Shown piece by piece: positions 31,602-43,176 of a DNA stretch of 64,000 nt (the stretch's first letter is position 1; every line of letters starts with the position of its first letter). The stretch lies in the NCBI GenBank assembly GCA_009763385.1, contig CM019823.1, positions 93,879,104-93,943,103 of the forward strand. Reading direction: 5' to 3'. The translations under genes and the position numbers were made by a program. Source of the DNA: Coix lacryma-jobi var. lacryma-jobi (Eukaryota > Streptophyta > Magnoliopsida > Poales > Poaceae). The notes beneath the pieces are model-generated. The model did not search any database and had not been told where the DNA came from. It was given only the letters and a program-made list of their open reading frames with translations.

Positions 31602-32637
31602 TGAAGCACCGAGAGTGCAACCAGAAAGCGACCAGAGGGGGGTGAATGAGAGCTTCAAAATTCCTTTCGGAAACTTGTCGCTACTGTCCCATAAATCAAC
31701 CCCAAGAGCAAACCCTAGAGCTCGTAAGTGTTCACGACCCTAGATGTAGGGTGGATGCTTCCAAGAAGCACAGCGGAACACTTCACGACTCTAGAAACCC
31801 AATGCAAAAGCCAGAAATCAAAACCGACAACAGACGAACGAACCGCGGACGAAACAGCGCAAAATAGCCCTGACCGGACTCACTGGAGCATCCGGTCAAC
31901 AGGCACCGGACGCGTCCGGTCGAGCAAAATCCAAAATGGAACCTCTCTGAGTTGGATCGGACTCTGAGGAGCAATGCGTCCGGTCAGCACAAACAAACAG
32001 GGAACAGTGTCACCTGTGCGTCCGGTCACATGCAAATACGAGCGTCCGGTCAAGTCACAGAAAAAACCTCTCGTGGCATTCAACGACCGGACTCTCTGCC
32101 CTAGCATCCGGTCTGCACAACGCTAGTGTCCGGTCACCCCGACTGCCCACTGTTCGTTCACCGATTCGACTCGATCTCACCCGAAACAGGTCCTCTAGGG
32201 ATCAAACTTGGTGAGAGGAGTCACAAGGAGGATAGTGAGCTATCTCTAAGAGATCATGGCTCGAACCTATCTCCAAGTCGATGAATCAAAGAAATTCGGG
32301 GGAAGGGAGAAAAACTTGACCCGAAACGGAAATCAACCGATCTACTTGCTCGTGAGGTTAGAGGTGAATTCCTTCGGTGGAAAGAAGTGCCTCACGATCT
32401 AGGACTTCTTGGTTCAAACGGATTTGCAAGAAACGTACCGAACAAGGAGATCGATCGACGGGAAAAATGTGGAGAAAAGCAACCCGCGAAGAACAAGAAC
32501 AAAACGCGAATCACAACCACAAATTTGTAACCGTGTGGCTACCACACGCTACAATAGTGAGATTACGGTCTCACTTCCTCAAAATCTCCAGTACATAGAG
32601 GTATGGTTCTCTGCGGATCTCAGCTAGCTACAGCAGG

Positions 32638-33951
32638 TGTTGACACCTGGGGTGGCACGCAGAAGAAACCACAAGCGCACGGCTGTCAGTTGTAGCTTTT
32701 CACCTCAAAGTATTCCGGGGTATCGAATCCACGAGGAACGCGAAGTGATTTTGAGAAAACTAGGGGGTAAGGATATCTAGGATAGATGAAGGGAACATGC
32801 ACTATCTATTGGGGTAGATCCTAGTTCTATTAGACTTCTAGTGATTTAAGTTCTTTACTAGTGCACTGTGGGCGTACTAGCCTTTACCACTGACTTAGGT
32901 TGAACGCTAGCACAACGAGCCCTACTGTTAAACTAGACCAACTACGTGGTGGAATTCAAGGCGCACAGGGCTGTCACCACCTGCTTGCTACCACAGCTAT
33001 CCGGGGGCCTAGCCGTATTCACTGGCAATATATAGCCTAAGTACCACACTTAAGCTATATATTACTACTACTAGCCCTGTACTAGAACTAGAGCACTTGA
33101 AACTAATATCAAGCAATGAAACGAACACACAAGTACTGAAAAGTAAATACTTGAAGATAGAATAAATACTAAGTTACCAAAGTTGAAGCGCAGAGCAGAG
33201 TGAAGCAGAGGTCTCCGACAACTCCGGAACTCTCCAGACTTCTACTCTTCTCCTCTCCAGCTCATCTTCTAGTGAGGCACTCACACTCTCTCTAATCTCT
33301 CTAACATAGCAAGTGTGCTATTCTAACCAAATGGTGAGGAATGAGTGAGGCTCCCCGAATGAGAGCTCAAGGGGCCTATTTATAGTGCTAGGAAGCTAGG
33401 GGGTACTTATAGAGTGAGGGGGAGGTCGGTTAGGGTTTAGGGGGTGGCGCCTGCCACCAAACCCTGGCGCCCGCCACCTCTCTGCCGTCCAATGCAACCG
33501 CCATTCATCCAACGGTCTTCATTTGCTCTCCCAAGTCGGTTTGAGGGCCGGTTAGGGTTTAGACACGTGTCCAAAGCCCACTATCCAGGTGATACTCTTC
33601 TTAGCCCTTGGATCAAACCGCCTTAGTGTGCAATGGCCAAGATTTGAGCTTGAGGTGATTCCCACGGATCGATGACGTGGCTTGGGCCACTTTTGGCACG
33701 AGTGACCTGGCGGCCGCCAGGAATAGGTGGCGGCCGCCACCTTGCTCAGGCCCAAATGGGCCAGAGTGGCTTGGCATTGCTCCTGGTGCTCTTGTTTGGC
33801 CCAAATTCCATCATTTCCTGCATTAAGATAAGAAACTATGCACATGTGGAAATAGGTTAGATATAAACCAAATCTTCTACCTTTTATGTTGTTTTACCTT
33901 GGTTTTGGGTGAAATGTTGATGGTGAAATGATGCTTTAAGCACCATCAACA
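32638..33951 (-). repeat. 3' LTR of E (1,314 bp)
   Basis: Runs from TGTTGACACC to CATCAACA. By eye nearly identical to the 5' LTR. It includes the conserved leader block (32879-33018), a TATA box (33377-33384, minus) and paired TGGCGGCCGCCA palindromes at 33711-33741. The polypurine tract on the minus strand (GTGTGGGGGAGCT) abuts it at 33952-33964. Confidence 0.92.
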
Positions 33952-35645
33952 AGCTCCCCCACACTAACCTCTTGCTCGTCCCGAGCAAGCATGGACTTTA
34001 AGGATTGAAACAATTTTATTGAACTAAGCATTCACACAAGATGTTCAACTACCTATACTCATGTTAGTAACCTTTCCAAGTGGCTAATAAATCATACCTA
34101 TGGCGGTTGAGAGATAGAATAGCTTGCAAATAAGAGAAACACACTTTCCTCTTTTACATACCTTGGGGTTTCAGGATATTTTCAAAAAGAAAAAACATGG
34201 TTCATTGAATCTCCCTTTAAATCTCAAGGCACTCATGGTGTATATCCTCACTTTGTGGCAAAAGAAATGCCAGAGTCTATCCTATGGTTTATGTGGAGTT
34301 TATAGGGAAAGGAAAGAATGTAAGACACTTCTATCTCTCTTTTACTGCTAAGTCAAGTTTAGGATCATGGGAGAGTATAGTCATGCACTAGCCAAGGTAT
34401 AGGGTGGACTAACTCAACTCCTTTGTTCTTTTTGAAACTCTTCTCTTACCAAGGATCATGGCTATATGAATCTCTCTTTTTTTTGAATACTTGGACACTT
34501 GTCCTTTTGAGAGCATTTGCTCTTTTTTTGAATACTTGGACACTTGTCCTTTTTAGAGCATTTGCTCCTTTCTTTTTTTATATATGCTATATAGCCATGT
34601 CCTTTGAAAGAATGAGAAAATTTATATAATTCTTTTAGAACAAAATTTTGGAGGAGAACTACATGAGTATACTCTCAGTGTGAGAGTTCTCTCAAAAAGG
34701 CATGGTTTGCCTTGGCTTTTAGAGCATGACTAAACTCTTCTACCTAGATCAACTATTCTTGACAAAGCTCAAAGATTGATTTAGAAGGCTTTATGGGTTG
34801 TTTTCCTATACTCTAATATTTTGGCTTTGGTAGGTGGATAGGAAAGAAAGATCATGAACCATGGTAATTTTGGTTTTCAAAATAAAAAACTCCCAAGGTT
34901 GTAGCAGAGTACTAATGCAATTTCAATTACTACTTCTATATCTTATCAAACAACAACCTAGGTTGACTTCCCTATCAAAATGAGTAGGCTACTACACATG
35001 AATAAAAGGTAGAATAACATGTCGTGTAAACACTCAATTCAAAAGAAATTGTTTCAGCATTTTTTTATTTCCTAGCTGCATTTTTAGTTCAAACAGAGAC
35101 ATCCAGTGATCCAAATTGTACAAAATTTAAAACATAGGTTTACGGGTTCACCGGGAGTGTCTCGGTGCAGAGTGGCCTGGCGGCCGCCAGTAATAAGTGG
35201 CGGCCGCCATGGGCTTTGGCCCATGCGGCTTGCAAACAGCGTGGTAGTTACCTTGCTAAGTTCAGGTTACAACTTTGAACATTCTATCACGTTTTAAAGA
35301 GGTGTTTAGAGAGGGGATTTCCCCCACACTAGAAGTTTTGGTACTTTTTATTTTAAAAATGAACAAACTCGATGAAGGGAAAAATAATAAGGGTGTCTTT
35401 TTATTCATAAAAATTTCCTAAACAAAAGTTCTAAATTGAAAATTAAACAAACTGAAATTTAAATCAAGCAAAATTAAACTTAAACTAAATCAAACTAAAA
35501 ATCTAACTAGACACCCTAAATCTAATCTAATCTAATCTAGTGAAGGAGCCTCGTAGAGATCCTCGAAGCCCGTCTCTTTGAAGAGACGCTTGATCTTCGA
35601 GGTGCAGCCGTTGCGGAGGATGGTGAACCGATCCTCCATATCCAT
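33952..35645 (-). other. Long 3' noncoding region of E
   Basis: No credible coding sequence. It has T-rich runs on the plus strand, a tandem pair of about 47 bp (TTGAATACTTGGACACTTGTC twice at about 34484-34566), paired TGGCGGCCGCCA palindromes at 35182-35209 and a second polypurine-like tract (GTGTGGGGGAAAT on the minus strand) at about 35319-35331. Z has a comparable region. Confidence 0.6.
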
Positions 35646-36416
35646 TCACCGGAGGGCTATCTCTACGACTTGATCCTCCAAGGCGCTCTTCTCCTTGCGC
35701 AGCTTCTTCACTTCGTTGGTGAGTTTTTCGAGGGTTAACCCCTCCTCATCACCGTCGTGCTCCATCTCGCCGGGGACTCCTGCCGGCGATGGGTTGAGAC
35801 GGCGGCGCACGGATGGCTCGGAGAGCGACCCATTGGAGTCATGAGTTCTCACCTCGCGCTCACGCAGCCTCTTCTCATAATGCCCATCGGGCATCCTCAC
35901 GCCATACACCTCTAGTTTAGCCCTCTTAGGATTGGGGCTGTAGCTCCGGGTGCGGCTATCCAAGCCAAAGCTGACCCAGGATTTCGCCCTTGATGGAGTG
36001 GGCGTTTCATCACCCCTGGCCTTGACGGCCGGAGACTTCCTCGGGGTGATCTCCCCTGTGGTAGGCCTGGTGGGCGTCCTCAATTTCTTCTCGGGTGGCG
36101 CCACTGGAGGAGGATGAAGACGGAGCGGAGACGAGGCCAGGGGGCGTTTCACCCCTGGCGGCCGCCCAACAGGGGTGGCACCCGCAACTGGAGTTGTGGC
36201 TGGTGCCTTCCCTGCACCCTCCGGTGGTGTCCCCTTGACATAAGTGCCGTCAGGCAGCACCATTGCTAAAGGAGGTACGTCAAGTACCTCCATGTCGTCG
36301 TTGATCAAAGATCGGATGATGGCTTTGGTGGAGGACGAGTTGGATCCTTGAGGGTTATAGGACTCGGATTTCCGTGGAGACGACATGGTTTTGGAGGAGG
36401 CTTGGCTGGACTTCAT
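35646..36416 (-). CDS. Uncharacterised ORF3 of Athila element E
   Basis: An intact 256-codon frame between integrase and the 3' LTR, the position of the env-like gene in Athila elements. I see no signal peptide or transmembrane segment, so an envelope role is not supported. The protein is basic and Pro/Ser-rich in the middle (PPEKKLRTPTRP, NPKRAKLEV, which look like nuclear-localisation motifs). A P-D-G-x-Y-x-K motif occurs twice (LPDGTYVKG and MPDGHYEKR). The end is a predicted coiled coil (LEKLTNEVKKLRKEKSALED). It is open although pol is broken. It starts at the first ATG after an upstream stop; expression is unknown. Confidence 0.5.
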   Translation of the reverse strand: MKSSQASSKTMSSPRKSESYNPQGSNSSSTKAIIRSLINDDMEVLDVPPLAMVLPDGTYVKGTPPEGAGKAPATTPVAGATPVGRPPGVKRPLASSPLRLHPPPVAPPEKKLRTPTRPTTGEITPRKSPAVKARGDETPTPSRAKSWVSFGLDSRTRSYSPNPKRAKLEVYGVRMPDGHYEKRLREREVRTHDSNGSLSEPSVRRRLNPSPAGVPGEMEHDGDEEGLTLEKLTNEVKKLRKEKSALEDQVVEIALR

Positions 36417-36787
36417 GAGTGGATGGAGGGAGAAGAAGGAGTTCCTCTTTTAAGAAGGGGGAGAAGTGGAGGGATAAGCCTTAGATGAACTAACATGTCC
36501 TCATCTCCTCCTTCTTTCACTCTCCCGAGCTCGGGACCAGCTGCCACGTGGAGAGGGGCTTCTAAACCACCACCTAGCGCGGCGGGCGCCAGGGTTTTGT
36601 GGCGGCCGCCAGTTGGGAGTGGTGGCCGCCACTCCTCCTTCGCCGGGCATCGAGCGAGAGAAGGTAAGCCTCCTAAATTTCAAAGTTCCGTGGTCGAAAT
36701 GGCTTGATTGGGCATAAAGAGGCCTTTCTCGGGGTTTTGGATGGACTAGGTGCATGAAATGGACAAGGGGTAAATTGGGTCCATCCA
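36417..36787 (-). other. E spacer between ORF3 and integrase
   Basis: Noncoding. It includes a cluster of GC palindromes (GCGGGCGCCAGG and TGGCGGCCGCCAGTTGG at about 36580-36640) like those in the LTRs of E and H. No ORF of note. Confidence 0.5.
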
Positions 36788-38033
36788 TTAATTATCATGG
36801 GCTTGAGCTACTTCAAAGTTAATTGTATCAATTTCGTTTAGCTCATTTTTATCAAAGTCATAGAATATTTTTAATCTTTGTCCATTGACTTTGAAGATTT
36901 GCCCATCGTCACTTTCTAATGTGACGGCTCCATGGGAAGAGGTTGCAACAACCTTGAAAGGTCCTTCCCATTTGCTTCGAAGTTTACCATGTCTGAAAAG
37001 TTGATAACGGGAGTTAAAGAGTAAAACTTTATCTCCTACTTCGAACTCTTTCTTTTTGATCCGTTTATCGTGCCATCTCTTAGTCTTCTCTTTATAGAGC
37101 TTGGCACTATGATAGGCTTTCTCTCGCCATTCTTCTAGTTCGGAAATTTGCATCTTCCTATTTTGGCCAGCTTGGTCAAGGTCCATGTTCCATTTCTTAA
37201 TGGCCCAATGAGCTTTGAACTCAAGCTCAACAGGAAGATGACAAGTTTTCCCATAAACTAGTTGGTATGGGGACATTCCAATCGGGGTCTTATAGGCGGT
37301 CCGATAGGCCCACAGAGCTTCGGGTAGCTTATGTTTCCATCCCTTTCCCATTTCTTCTACCGTCTTTTGCAAGATATTCTTTATTTGTTTATTGGACGTT
37401 TCGGCCTGTCCACTTGTTTGGGGGTGGTATGCAGTGGCTACATTATGTTGGACTCCTTGACTAGCTAAGAAATGTCAGAAGCTCTTATCTATGAAATGAG
37501 GGCCTCCGTCACTAATGACTAGTCTAGGAACTCCAAAACGAGGAAAGATGTTCTCTTTGAACATTTTCTTCGAATGTTTAGCATTTGCTGCTCGACAGGG
37601 TATGGCTTCTACCCATTTTGAGACATAATCCACCGCCACAAGAATGTACTCGGCGTCATAGGATTTAGGAAAGGGGCCCATGAAATCTATACCCCAAACA
37701 TCGAACAACTCAACTTGGAGATTGTTCACGAGTGGCATAGCATCTCGGGCATTAATGTTACCATGCTTTTGGGAACGAGGACAATGTCTCACATAATTCT
37801 TTGTGTCCTCGTACATGGATGGCCAATAAAAACCACTTTGCCAAATTTTAGCATGTGTCCGAAAAGCTCCATAGTGTCCTCCATATTCGGCGGAGTGACA
37901 TCTATCTATGATTTTTGTTGCTTCTTCTATGGGGACACATTTTCTCAAGAGTCCATCTGCACAGACCTTATAGAGGTATGGTTCATCCCACAGGTGCGTT
38001 CTGCTTTGATATAGCAGTTTCTTTTTATCCCCC
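36788..38033 (-). pseudogene. E integrase, broken
   Basis: Two same-frame parts are separated by TGA at 37475-37477, where Arg CGA is likely ancestral. The first has the zinc-binding part HSAEYGGHYGAFRTHAKIWQ...CPRSQKHG, with the last Cys replaced by Ser. It continues with the core VWGIDFMGPFP (Asp), VISDGGPHF (Asp) and, after the stop, the region with the catalytic Glu and the C-terminal GMSPYQLVYGK and FEVGDKVLLFNSR. The join to RNase H is frameshifted within a C7 run at about 38028-38034. Both the Cys loss and the breaks make it inactive. Confidence 0.85.
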
Positions 38034-38883
38034 CCGGCGGAACATAGCCGGTGACTATAAAATTCACGATGTTTGCATACCAAGGGTTGGTATACGTGAC
38101 TTTTAGAAGGGTATCATCGCGAAGGAAGTCATTTATTGGGAGATTGTCCGAATTATTGACTTGTAGTCTAGACAAGTGATCAGCTACTGAATTCTCTACT
38201 CCTTTCTTGTCTCTTATTTCCAGGTCAAATTCTTGAAGGAGTAGGATCCAGCGGATCAACCTTGGCTTAGCATCTTTCTTAGTGAAGAGATATTTTAGAG
38301 CGGAGTGATCGGTATAAACAATCACCTTAGCTCCCACTAAGTAAGATCTAAACTTGTCTATGGCAAAGACTACGGCCAAAAGTTCCTTTTCTGTGGTTGC
38401 ATAGTTTAGCTGGGGGCCAGTCAGGGTCTTACTAGCATAAGAAATAGCATAATGCTTCTTATCTTTAGTTTGACCAAGGACGGCCCCCACAGCATAATCA
38501 CTAGCATCACACATGATTTCGAATGGCACATTCCAATCTGGGGGTTGGATGATTGGTGCAGAGGTTAGAGCCTTTTTCAGAATATTGAAAGCTTGTAGAC
38601 AATCCTCGTTAAATTTGAACGGGACGTCTTTCGCTAACAGGCTCGTTAAGGGTCTAGCGACCTGTGAGAAATCCTTAATAAACCTTCTATAAAAGTCGGC
38701 ATGGCCCAAGAAGCTTCGGATTCCTTTTACATTAGTGGGTGGTGGCAATTGTTCAATTACATCGATTTTGGCTTTATCCACTTCTATCCCACGTTCTGAA
38801 ATTCGATGGCCTAGGACAATTCCTTCCCGTACCATGAAGTGACACTTTTCCCAGTTAAGAACTAGGTCCTTCTCTTCACAGCG
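38034..38883 (-). pseudogene. E RT C-terminal part and RNase H
   Basis: Same frame as the upstream RT after a TAA at 38884-38886 (CAA expected). It shows LGHRISERGIEVDKAK (RT thumb/connection), then the RNase H motifs IMCDASDYAVGAVLGQ (Asp), YATTEKELLAVVFAI (Glu), VYTDHSALKYLF (Asp) and NSVADHLSRL (Asp). All catalytic positions seem to be kept. The frame ends by the C-run frameshift that separates it from integrase. Confidence 0.88.
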
Positions 38884-40941
38884 TTAGAGGACTTTGTCTA
38901 AATTGGCTAGGCAATCATCAAAGGTTTTCCCATAGACCGAAAAGTCGTCCATGAATACCTCCATGATTTGTTCAATCATGTCGGAAAAGATGGACATCAT
39001 ACACCGTTGGAAAGATGTTGGCGCATTGCAAAGTCCAAAGGACATGCGTCTATAGGCATAAGTTCCATACGAGCATGTGAAAGTGGTCTTACTTTGGCCA
39101 TCTGGATGGATTGGGATCTGGTGATAACCAGAATATCCATCAGGGAAGCAAAAGAAGGAATGGTTTGCCAATCTCTCTAGCATCTCATCTATAAAAGGAA
39201 GTGGGAAATGGTCTTTCTTTGTGGCTTTATTCAGCTTCCTATAGTCTATACACATCCTCCATCTAGTGACAGTGCGTTGCGAGATTAACTCATTTTTCTC
39301 ATTCTTAACGACTGTCATGCCTCCTTTCTTTGGAACTACTTGCACGAGACTTACCCATTCACTATAAGGAACTGGATAAATAATCCCCGCATGCAGGAGT
39401 TTTAGAACCTCCTTTTTCACGACTTCACGCATAGAGTTATTAAGTCGTCTTTGTGGCTCTCTTGAAGAGGGTATCTCAGGATCGAGAGGGATACGATGGG
39501 TGCAGAGATTTGGACTAATTCCCTTCAAATCTTGAAGTGAATAGCCAAAGACGGATCGGTGTTTTTCTAAGACAAGGGTCAGCCTACAGACTTCCTCTTC
39601 AGATAGCTTACTGCTAATGATTACGGGAGTCTCGGGGTCATTGTTCAGAAAAATGTATCTCAGGCCTTCAGGCAGAGGTTTTAGCTCTATGGAAGGTCGA
39701 GATGGCTTTTCCGATTCGTCTAAGCGAAACGGCTCATCTGTCTCGGCTTCTTCTTCGACAAGGAACTCAGAATCTTCTTCAAAATCAGGCTGAGCCAACT
39801 CATAAAGGGTAGAGGTTCTAGCTTGATCGAGAAGATCTGGTTCTGGTGGTTGTTCGGCAATAGAATTTAATGCACGAACAAAAGGTACTGAGTACTCTTT
39901 TCCACAGATTTGAGCATTAAAGTGCTCTTGACATGGTCCTTGCAAGGCAAGTATGGACAACGGTTGTCCTAAGAAGACGTCAAAAAGGACTACATCGAAA
40001 ATGTAGAAATCTAAGACCATGTCTGCTCCATCTACTTGGATGGGGACCATCTTTAGGATTCCTTCACTTTCCAAGATGTCACCATTTGGGTCTCTTAAAC
40101 ACCGTTTAGTTGGATGTCGTTGAAGGTCGGGGAATGTTCTGGATACGTAATTACTAGCAAGAACATTAATTCCCATGACGGGGTCGTTAAAGGCAAAGGC
40201 TCTTTCTCCCCTAATTCGACAATCTATTATGCTAGGTACTTTATCTATGCGAGGAATGTTTTCTGATACTTCGGCTTCCATTGTCCATTCATGACTCATG
40301 ACAGCTGAAAGTTCCAAAAGACGTTCTCGGCTATAGATTCCATCAGAGGACTCAAGAAGTGGTTTGTCGGATGGGAGAGCTTGAACGGAGTAGTTCATAG
40401 CATTTTCGTAATCCTCAAACACATCATCCTCTATCTCGCCCAAAAATTCCGGAAGAATTTCTCTCCCAGATGTGGACGGAATAGGCTCCGCTAAGTCCAA
40501 CGAGCTAGACTCGGGCTCTTCTTGTTGTTCTACGGTCAAAACTTGGGTTTCTACGACTTCTTCCTCAGGGATTTCATCGAAAACTCCAGTATAAGGAGTG
40601 TTCTCGAGAATTCTACCAAGAACCTCCTTTCCACCTCGTGGAGAAAGATGAAGGAACGCTCCACCTGACGAATGATCAAGGTGAAGAGCGCTCTCTTTCT
40701 CTAGACCGACATAAAAATGTTGAAGGAGCACTGGATCGGGTATGGCTAAATCGGGTCCTGAATTGATTAAACCAATAAAATGGTCCCAAGCCTCCCCTAA
40801 TGTCTCCTTATCATTTTGTCTAAAGGTCAATACTTCTACTCGTAGTCGTACCACTCGGTGGACAGAGAAATACGTCAAGATAAACTTGGTCCGTAAGTTC
40901 CCCAGTCTCCTCTGGCACTTCCCACGGTTCGAGCATGCCAT
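38884..40941 (-). pseudogene. E gag C-terminus, protease-like region and RT
   Basis: 685 codons. The start is gag-derived (KETLGEAWDHFIGLINSGPD, LLQHFYVGL). A long acidic linker follows, then an Athila-type protease-like stretch (DFYIFDVVLFDVFLGQP). RT has RRLNNSMREVVKKEVLKLL, MCIDYRKLNKATKKDHFPLP, GYSGYHQIPIHP and the catalytic VFMDDFSVYG. No gag zinc knuckle is visible. In FCFPDGYSG, the Pro replaces the Leu seen in related elements. It ends at TAA (38884-38886). Confidence 0.85.
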
Positions 40942-40957
40942 GTTTTAGCTGCTCCCG

Positions 40958-41182
40958 TCAAAGTGAACGGAAACCCGAAATGTTCAAGCATGCACAGACT
41001 TGCTCAAACTCACGTAGATGTATGTAGGGATTTTCCGATCCCATAAACATGCTCTCCTGAACTTTGTTAATAAAGTCAGGGCGCAATTCGTAACTATCGG
41101 CATATATAGGTTGTGATGATAATTGTGGCTCTAATCGCGAACTCTTAGGAGCTGCGAATAGTAAGATAGATTGATTCTCCAT
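40958..41182 (-). pseudogene. E gag N-terminal fragment
   Basis: 75 codons with an Athila gag signature (YADSYELRPDFINKVQESMFMG...NPYIHLREFEQVC). It is out of frame with the gag remainder at 40941, so gag is frameshifted. It begins 52 bp inside the primer site, a normal distance for the first gag codon. Confidence 0.75.
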
Positions 41183-41233
41183 GCAGAGAGGGTAAAGCTG
41201 ATCCTAACTCTAGTCTCAAAAATCAGCTACCGG

Positions 41234-41251
41234 TCCCCGGCAACGGCGCCA
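41234..41251 (-). other. tRNA-Asp primer-binding site of E
   Basis: On the minus strand TGGCGCCGTTGCCGGGGA, eight bases from the 5' LTR. This is the tRNA-Asp type primer site common in Athila elements. Confidence 0.9.
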
Positions 41252-41259
41252 TAAAAGCT

Positions 41260-42574
41260 TGTTGACACCTAGGGTGGCACGCAGAAGAAACCGCAAGCGC
41301 ACAGCTGTCAGTTGTAGCTTTTCACCTCAGAGTATTCCGGGAAATCAAATCCACGAGGAACGCGAAGTGATTTTGAGAAAACTAGGGGGGTAAGGATATC
41401 TAGGATAGATGAAGGGAACGGGCACTATCTACTAGGGTAGATCCTAGTTCTATTAGACTTCTAGTGATTTAAGTTCTTTACTAGTGTACTGTGGGTGTAC
41501 TAGCATTTACCACTGACTTAGGTTGAACGCTAGCACAACGAGCCCTACTGTTAAACTAGACCAACTACGTGGTGGAATTCAAGGCGCACAGGGCTGTCAC
41601 CACCTGCTTGCTACCACAGCTATCTGGGGGCCTAGCCGTATTCACTGGCAATATATAGCCTAAGTACCACACTTAATCTATATATTACTACTACTAGCCC
41701 TGTACTAGAACTAGAGCACTTGAAACTAATATCAAGCAATGAAACGAACACACAAGTACTGAAAAGTAAATACTTGAAGATAGAATAAATACTAAGTTAC
41801 CAAAGTTGAAGCACAGAGCAGAGTGAAGTAGAGGTCTCCGACAACTCCGGAACTCTCCAGACTTCTACTCTTCTCCTCTCCAGCTCCTCTTCTAGTGAGG
41901 CACTCACACTCTCTCTAATCTCTCTAACATATCAAGTGTGCTATTCTAACCAAATGGTGAGGAATGAGTGAGGCTCCCGGAATGAGAGCTCAAGGGGCCT
42001 ATTTATAGTGCTAGGAAGCTAGGGGGTACTTATAGAGTGAGGGGGAGGTTGGTTAGGGTTTAGGGGGTGGCGCCCGCCACCAAACCCTGGCGCCCGCCAC
42101 CTCTCTGTCGTCCAATGCAACCACCATTCATCCAACGGTCTTCATTTGCTCTCCTAAGTCGGTTGGAGGGCTGGTTAGGGTTTGGACACGTGTCCAAAGC
42201 CCACTATCCAGGTGATACTCTTCTTAGCCCTTGGATCAAACCGCCTTAGTGTGCAATGGCCAAGATTTGAGCTTGAGGTGATTCCCACGGATCGATGACG
42301 TGGCTTGGGCCACTTTTGGCACGAGTGACCTAGCGGTCGCCAGGAATAGGTGGCGACCGCCACCTTGCTCAGGCCCAAATGGGCCAGAGTGGTTTGGCAT
42401 TGCTCCTGGTGCTCTTGTTTGGACCAAATTCCATCATTTCCTGCATTAAGATAAGAAACTATGCACATGTGGAAATAGGTTAGATATAAACCAAATCTTC
42501 TACCTTTTATGTTGTTTTACCTTGGTTTTGGGTGAAATGTTGATGGTGAAATGATGCTTTAAGCACCATCAACA
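41260..42574 (-). repeat. 5' LTR of E (1,315 bp)
   Basis: Partner of 32638-33951. The TATA box TATAAATA (minus strand, 42000-42007) is followed by the leader with the conserved block (41501-41641). The GC palindromes have decayed here (TAGCGGTCGCCAGG and GGTGGCGACCGCC at about 42331-42362), consistent with CpG transitions. Confidence 0.92.
42000..42007 (-). promoter_or_regulatory. TATA box of E 5' LTR
   Basis: TATAAATA on the minus strand within GGGCCTATTTATAGTGC. It is identical in the 3' LTR (33377-33384) and similar in solo LTR H (3492-3499). It is placed to drive leftward transcription through the leader block and primer site. Confidence 0.6.
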
Positions 42575-42860
42575 GCAGGGGATTGGGAGAGCAGGAAACC
42601 CTAGAAGCAAAAGAGCAAATGACTGAGATGGAATGGGAGGAGGGTGTCTCCCTCTACTTATCCTAATTCTATTTCCTATTCTACCCCTCTCTAATTATAG
42701 AGCGAGCCAGCTAAACCCTAGGGTTATTCTGGACCAACTCGTGGTAGGTGGTGATCCGACGGCCACGCCCGCACAACTGGTAGCGTTGCCTCGACGCAAC
42801 CTCACCGATTGCCGCCACGTGCCGCCACCGCTCCGCTCGTCCTTTTCGCGGACCTCGCCC

Positions 42861-43176
42861 CCGGTTTTGTGGCCAAAACCGGTAAACCAGGCCTTCACGT
42901 CCAACCCCCGGTTTTGAGGCCCAAACCGGGAAACCAGACACCAAGTCCATCCCCCAGTTTTGAGGCCGAAACCGGGAAACCCTAACGTCCGTCGCCTGAG
43001 TTTTGTGGCCCAAACTCAGAAACCCGCAGCGCCCAGGTTTTGAGGCCCAAACCTGGAAACCGTCCTCAGCCCGAGTTTTGTGGCCCAAACTCGGAAACCA
43101 TCAGCGCCCAGGTTTTGAGGCCCAAACCTGGAAACCATCCACTTGATGGTTTTTCTGTGGCTCAACCACCAAACCG
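42861..43176. repeat. Eight-hairpin array in U3 of LTR B
   Basis: The same hairpins as in A, plus an extra proximal unit. Stems include CCGGTTTT/AAAACCGG (42861-42882), CCCGGTTT/AAACCGGG, an imperfect CCCAGTTT/AAACCGGG, CTGAGTTT/AAACTCAG, CCAGGTTT/AAACCTGG, CCGAGTTT/AAACTCGG and CCAGGTTT/AAACCTGG (43108-43131), then the longer CTGTGGCTC-loop hairpin. One unit perfect here (43108-43131) is imperfect in A. Confidence 0.8.

Larger units (their letters stand above)
32638..42574 (-). mobile_element. Athila-type Ty3/gypsy element E
   Basis: 9,937 bp flanked by TSD GCAGG (32633-32637 and 42575-42579). From right to left it has the 5' LTR, a tRNA-Asp primer site, gag remnant, protease-like region, RT, RNase H, integrase, an unassigned ORF, a long noncoding T-rich region, a polypurine tract and the 3' LTR. 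The tRNA-Asp site, the RT motifs and an extra ORF after integrase fit the Athila lineage. Pol carries nonsense and frameshift changes. Confidence 0.9.

Noticed and set aside
31379..31645. Small hydrophobic protein possibly encoded by a host gene
   Set aside because: The first residues match the copia RNase H start and the end matches the GVCFPF pol terminus; it is a deleted pol remnant running into B's LTR.
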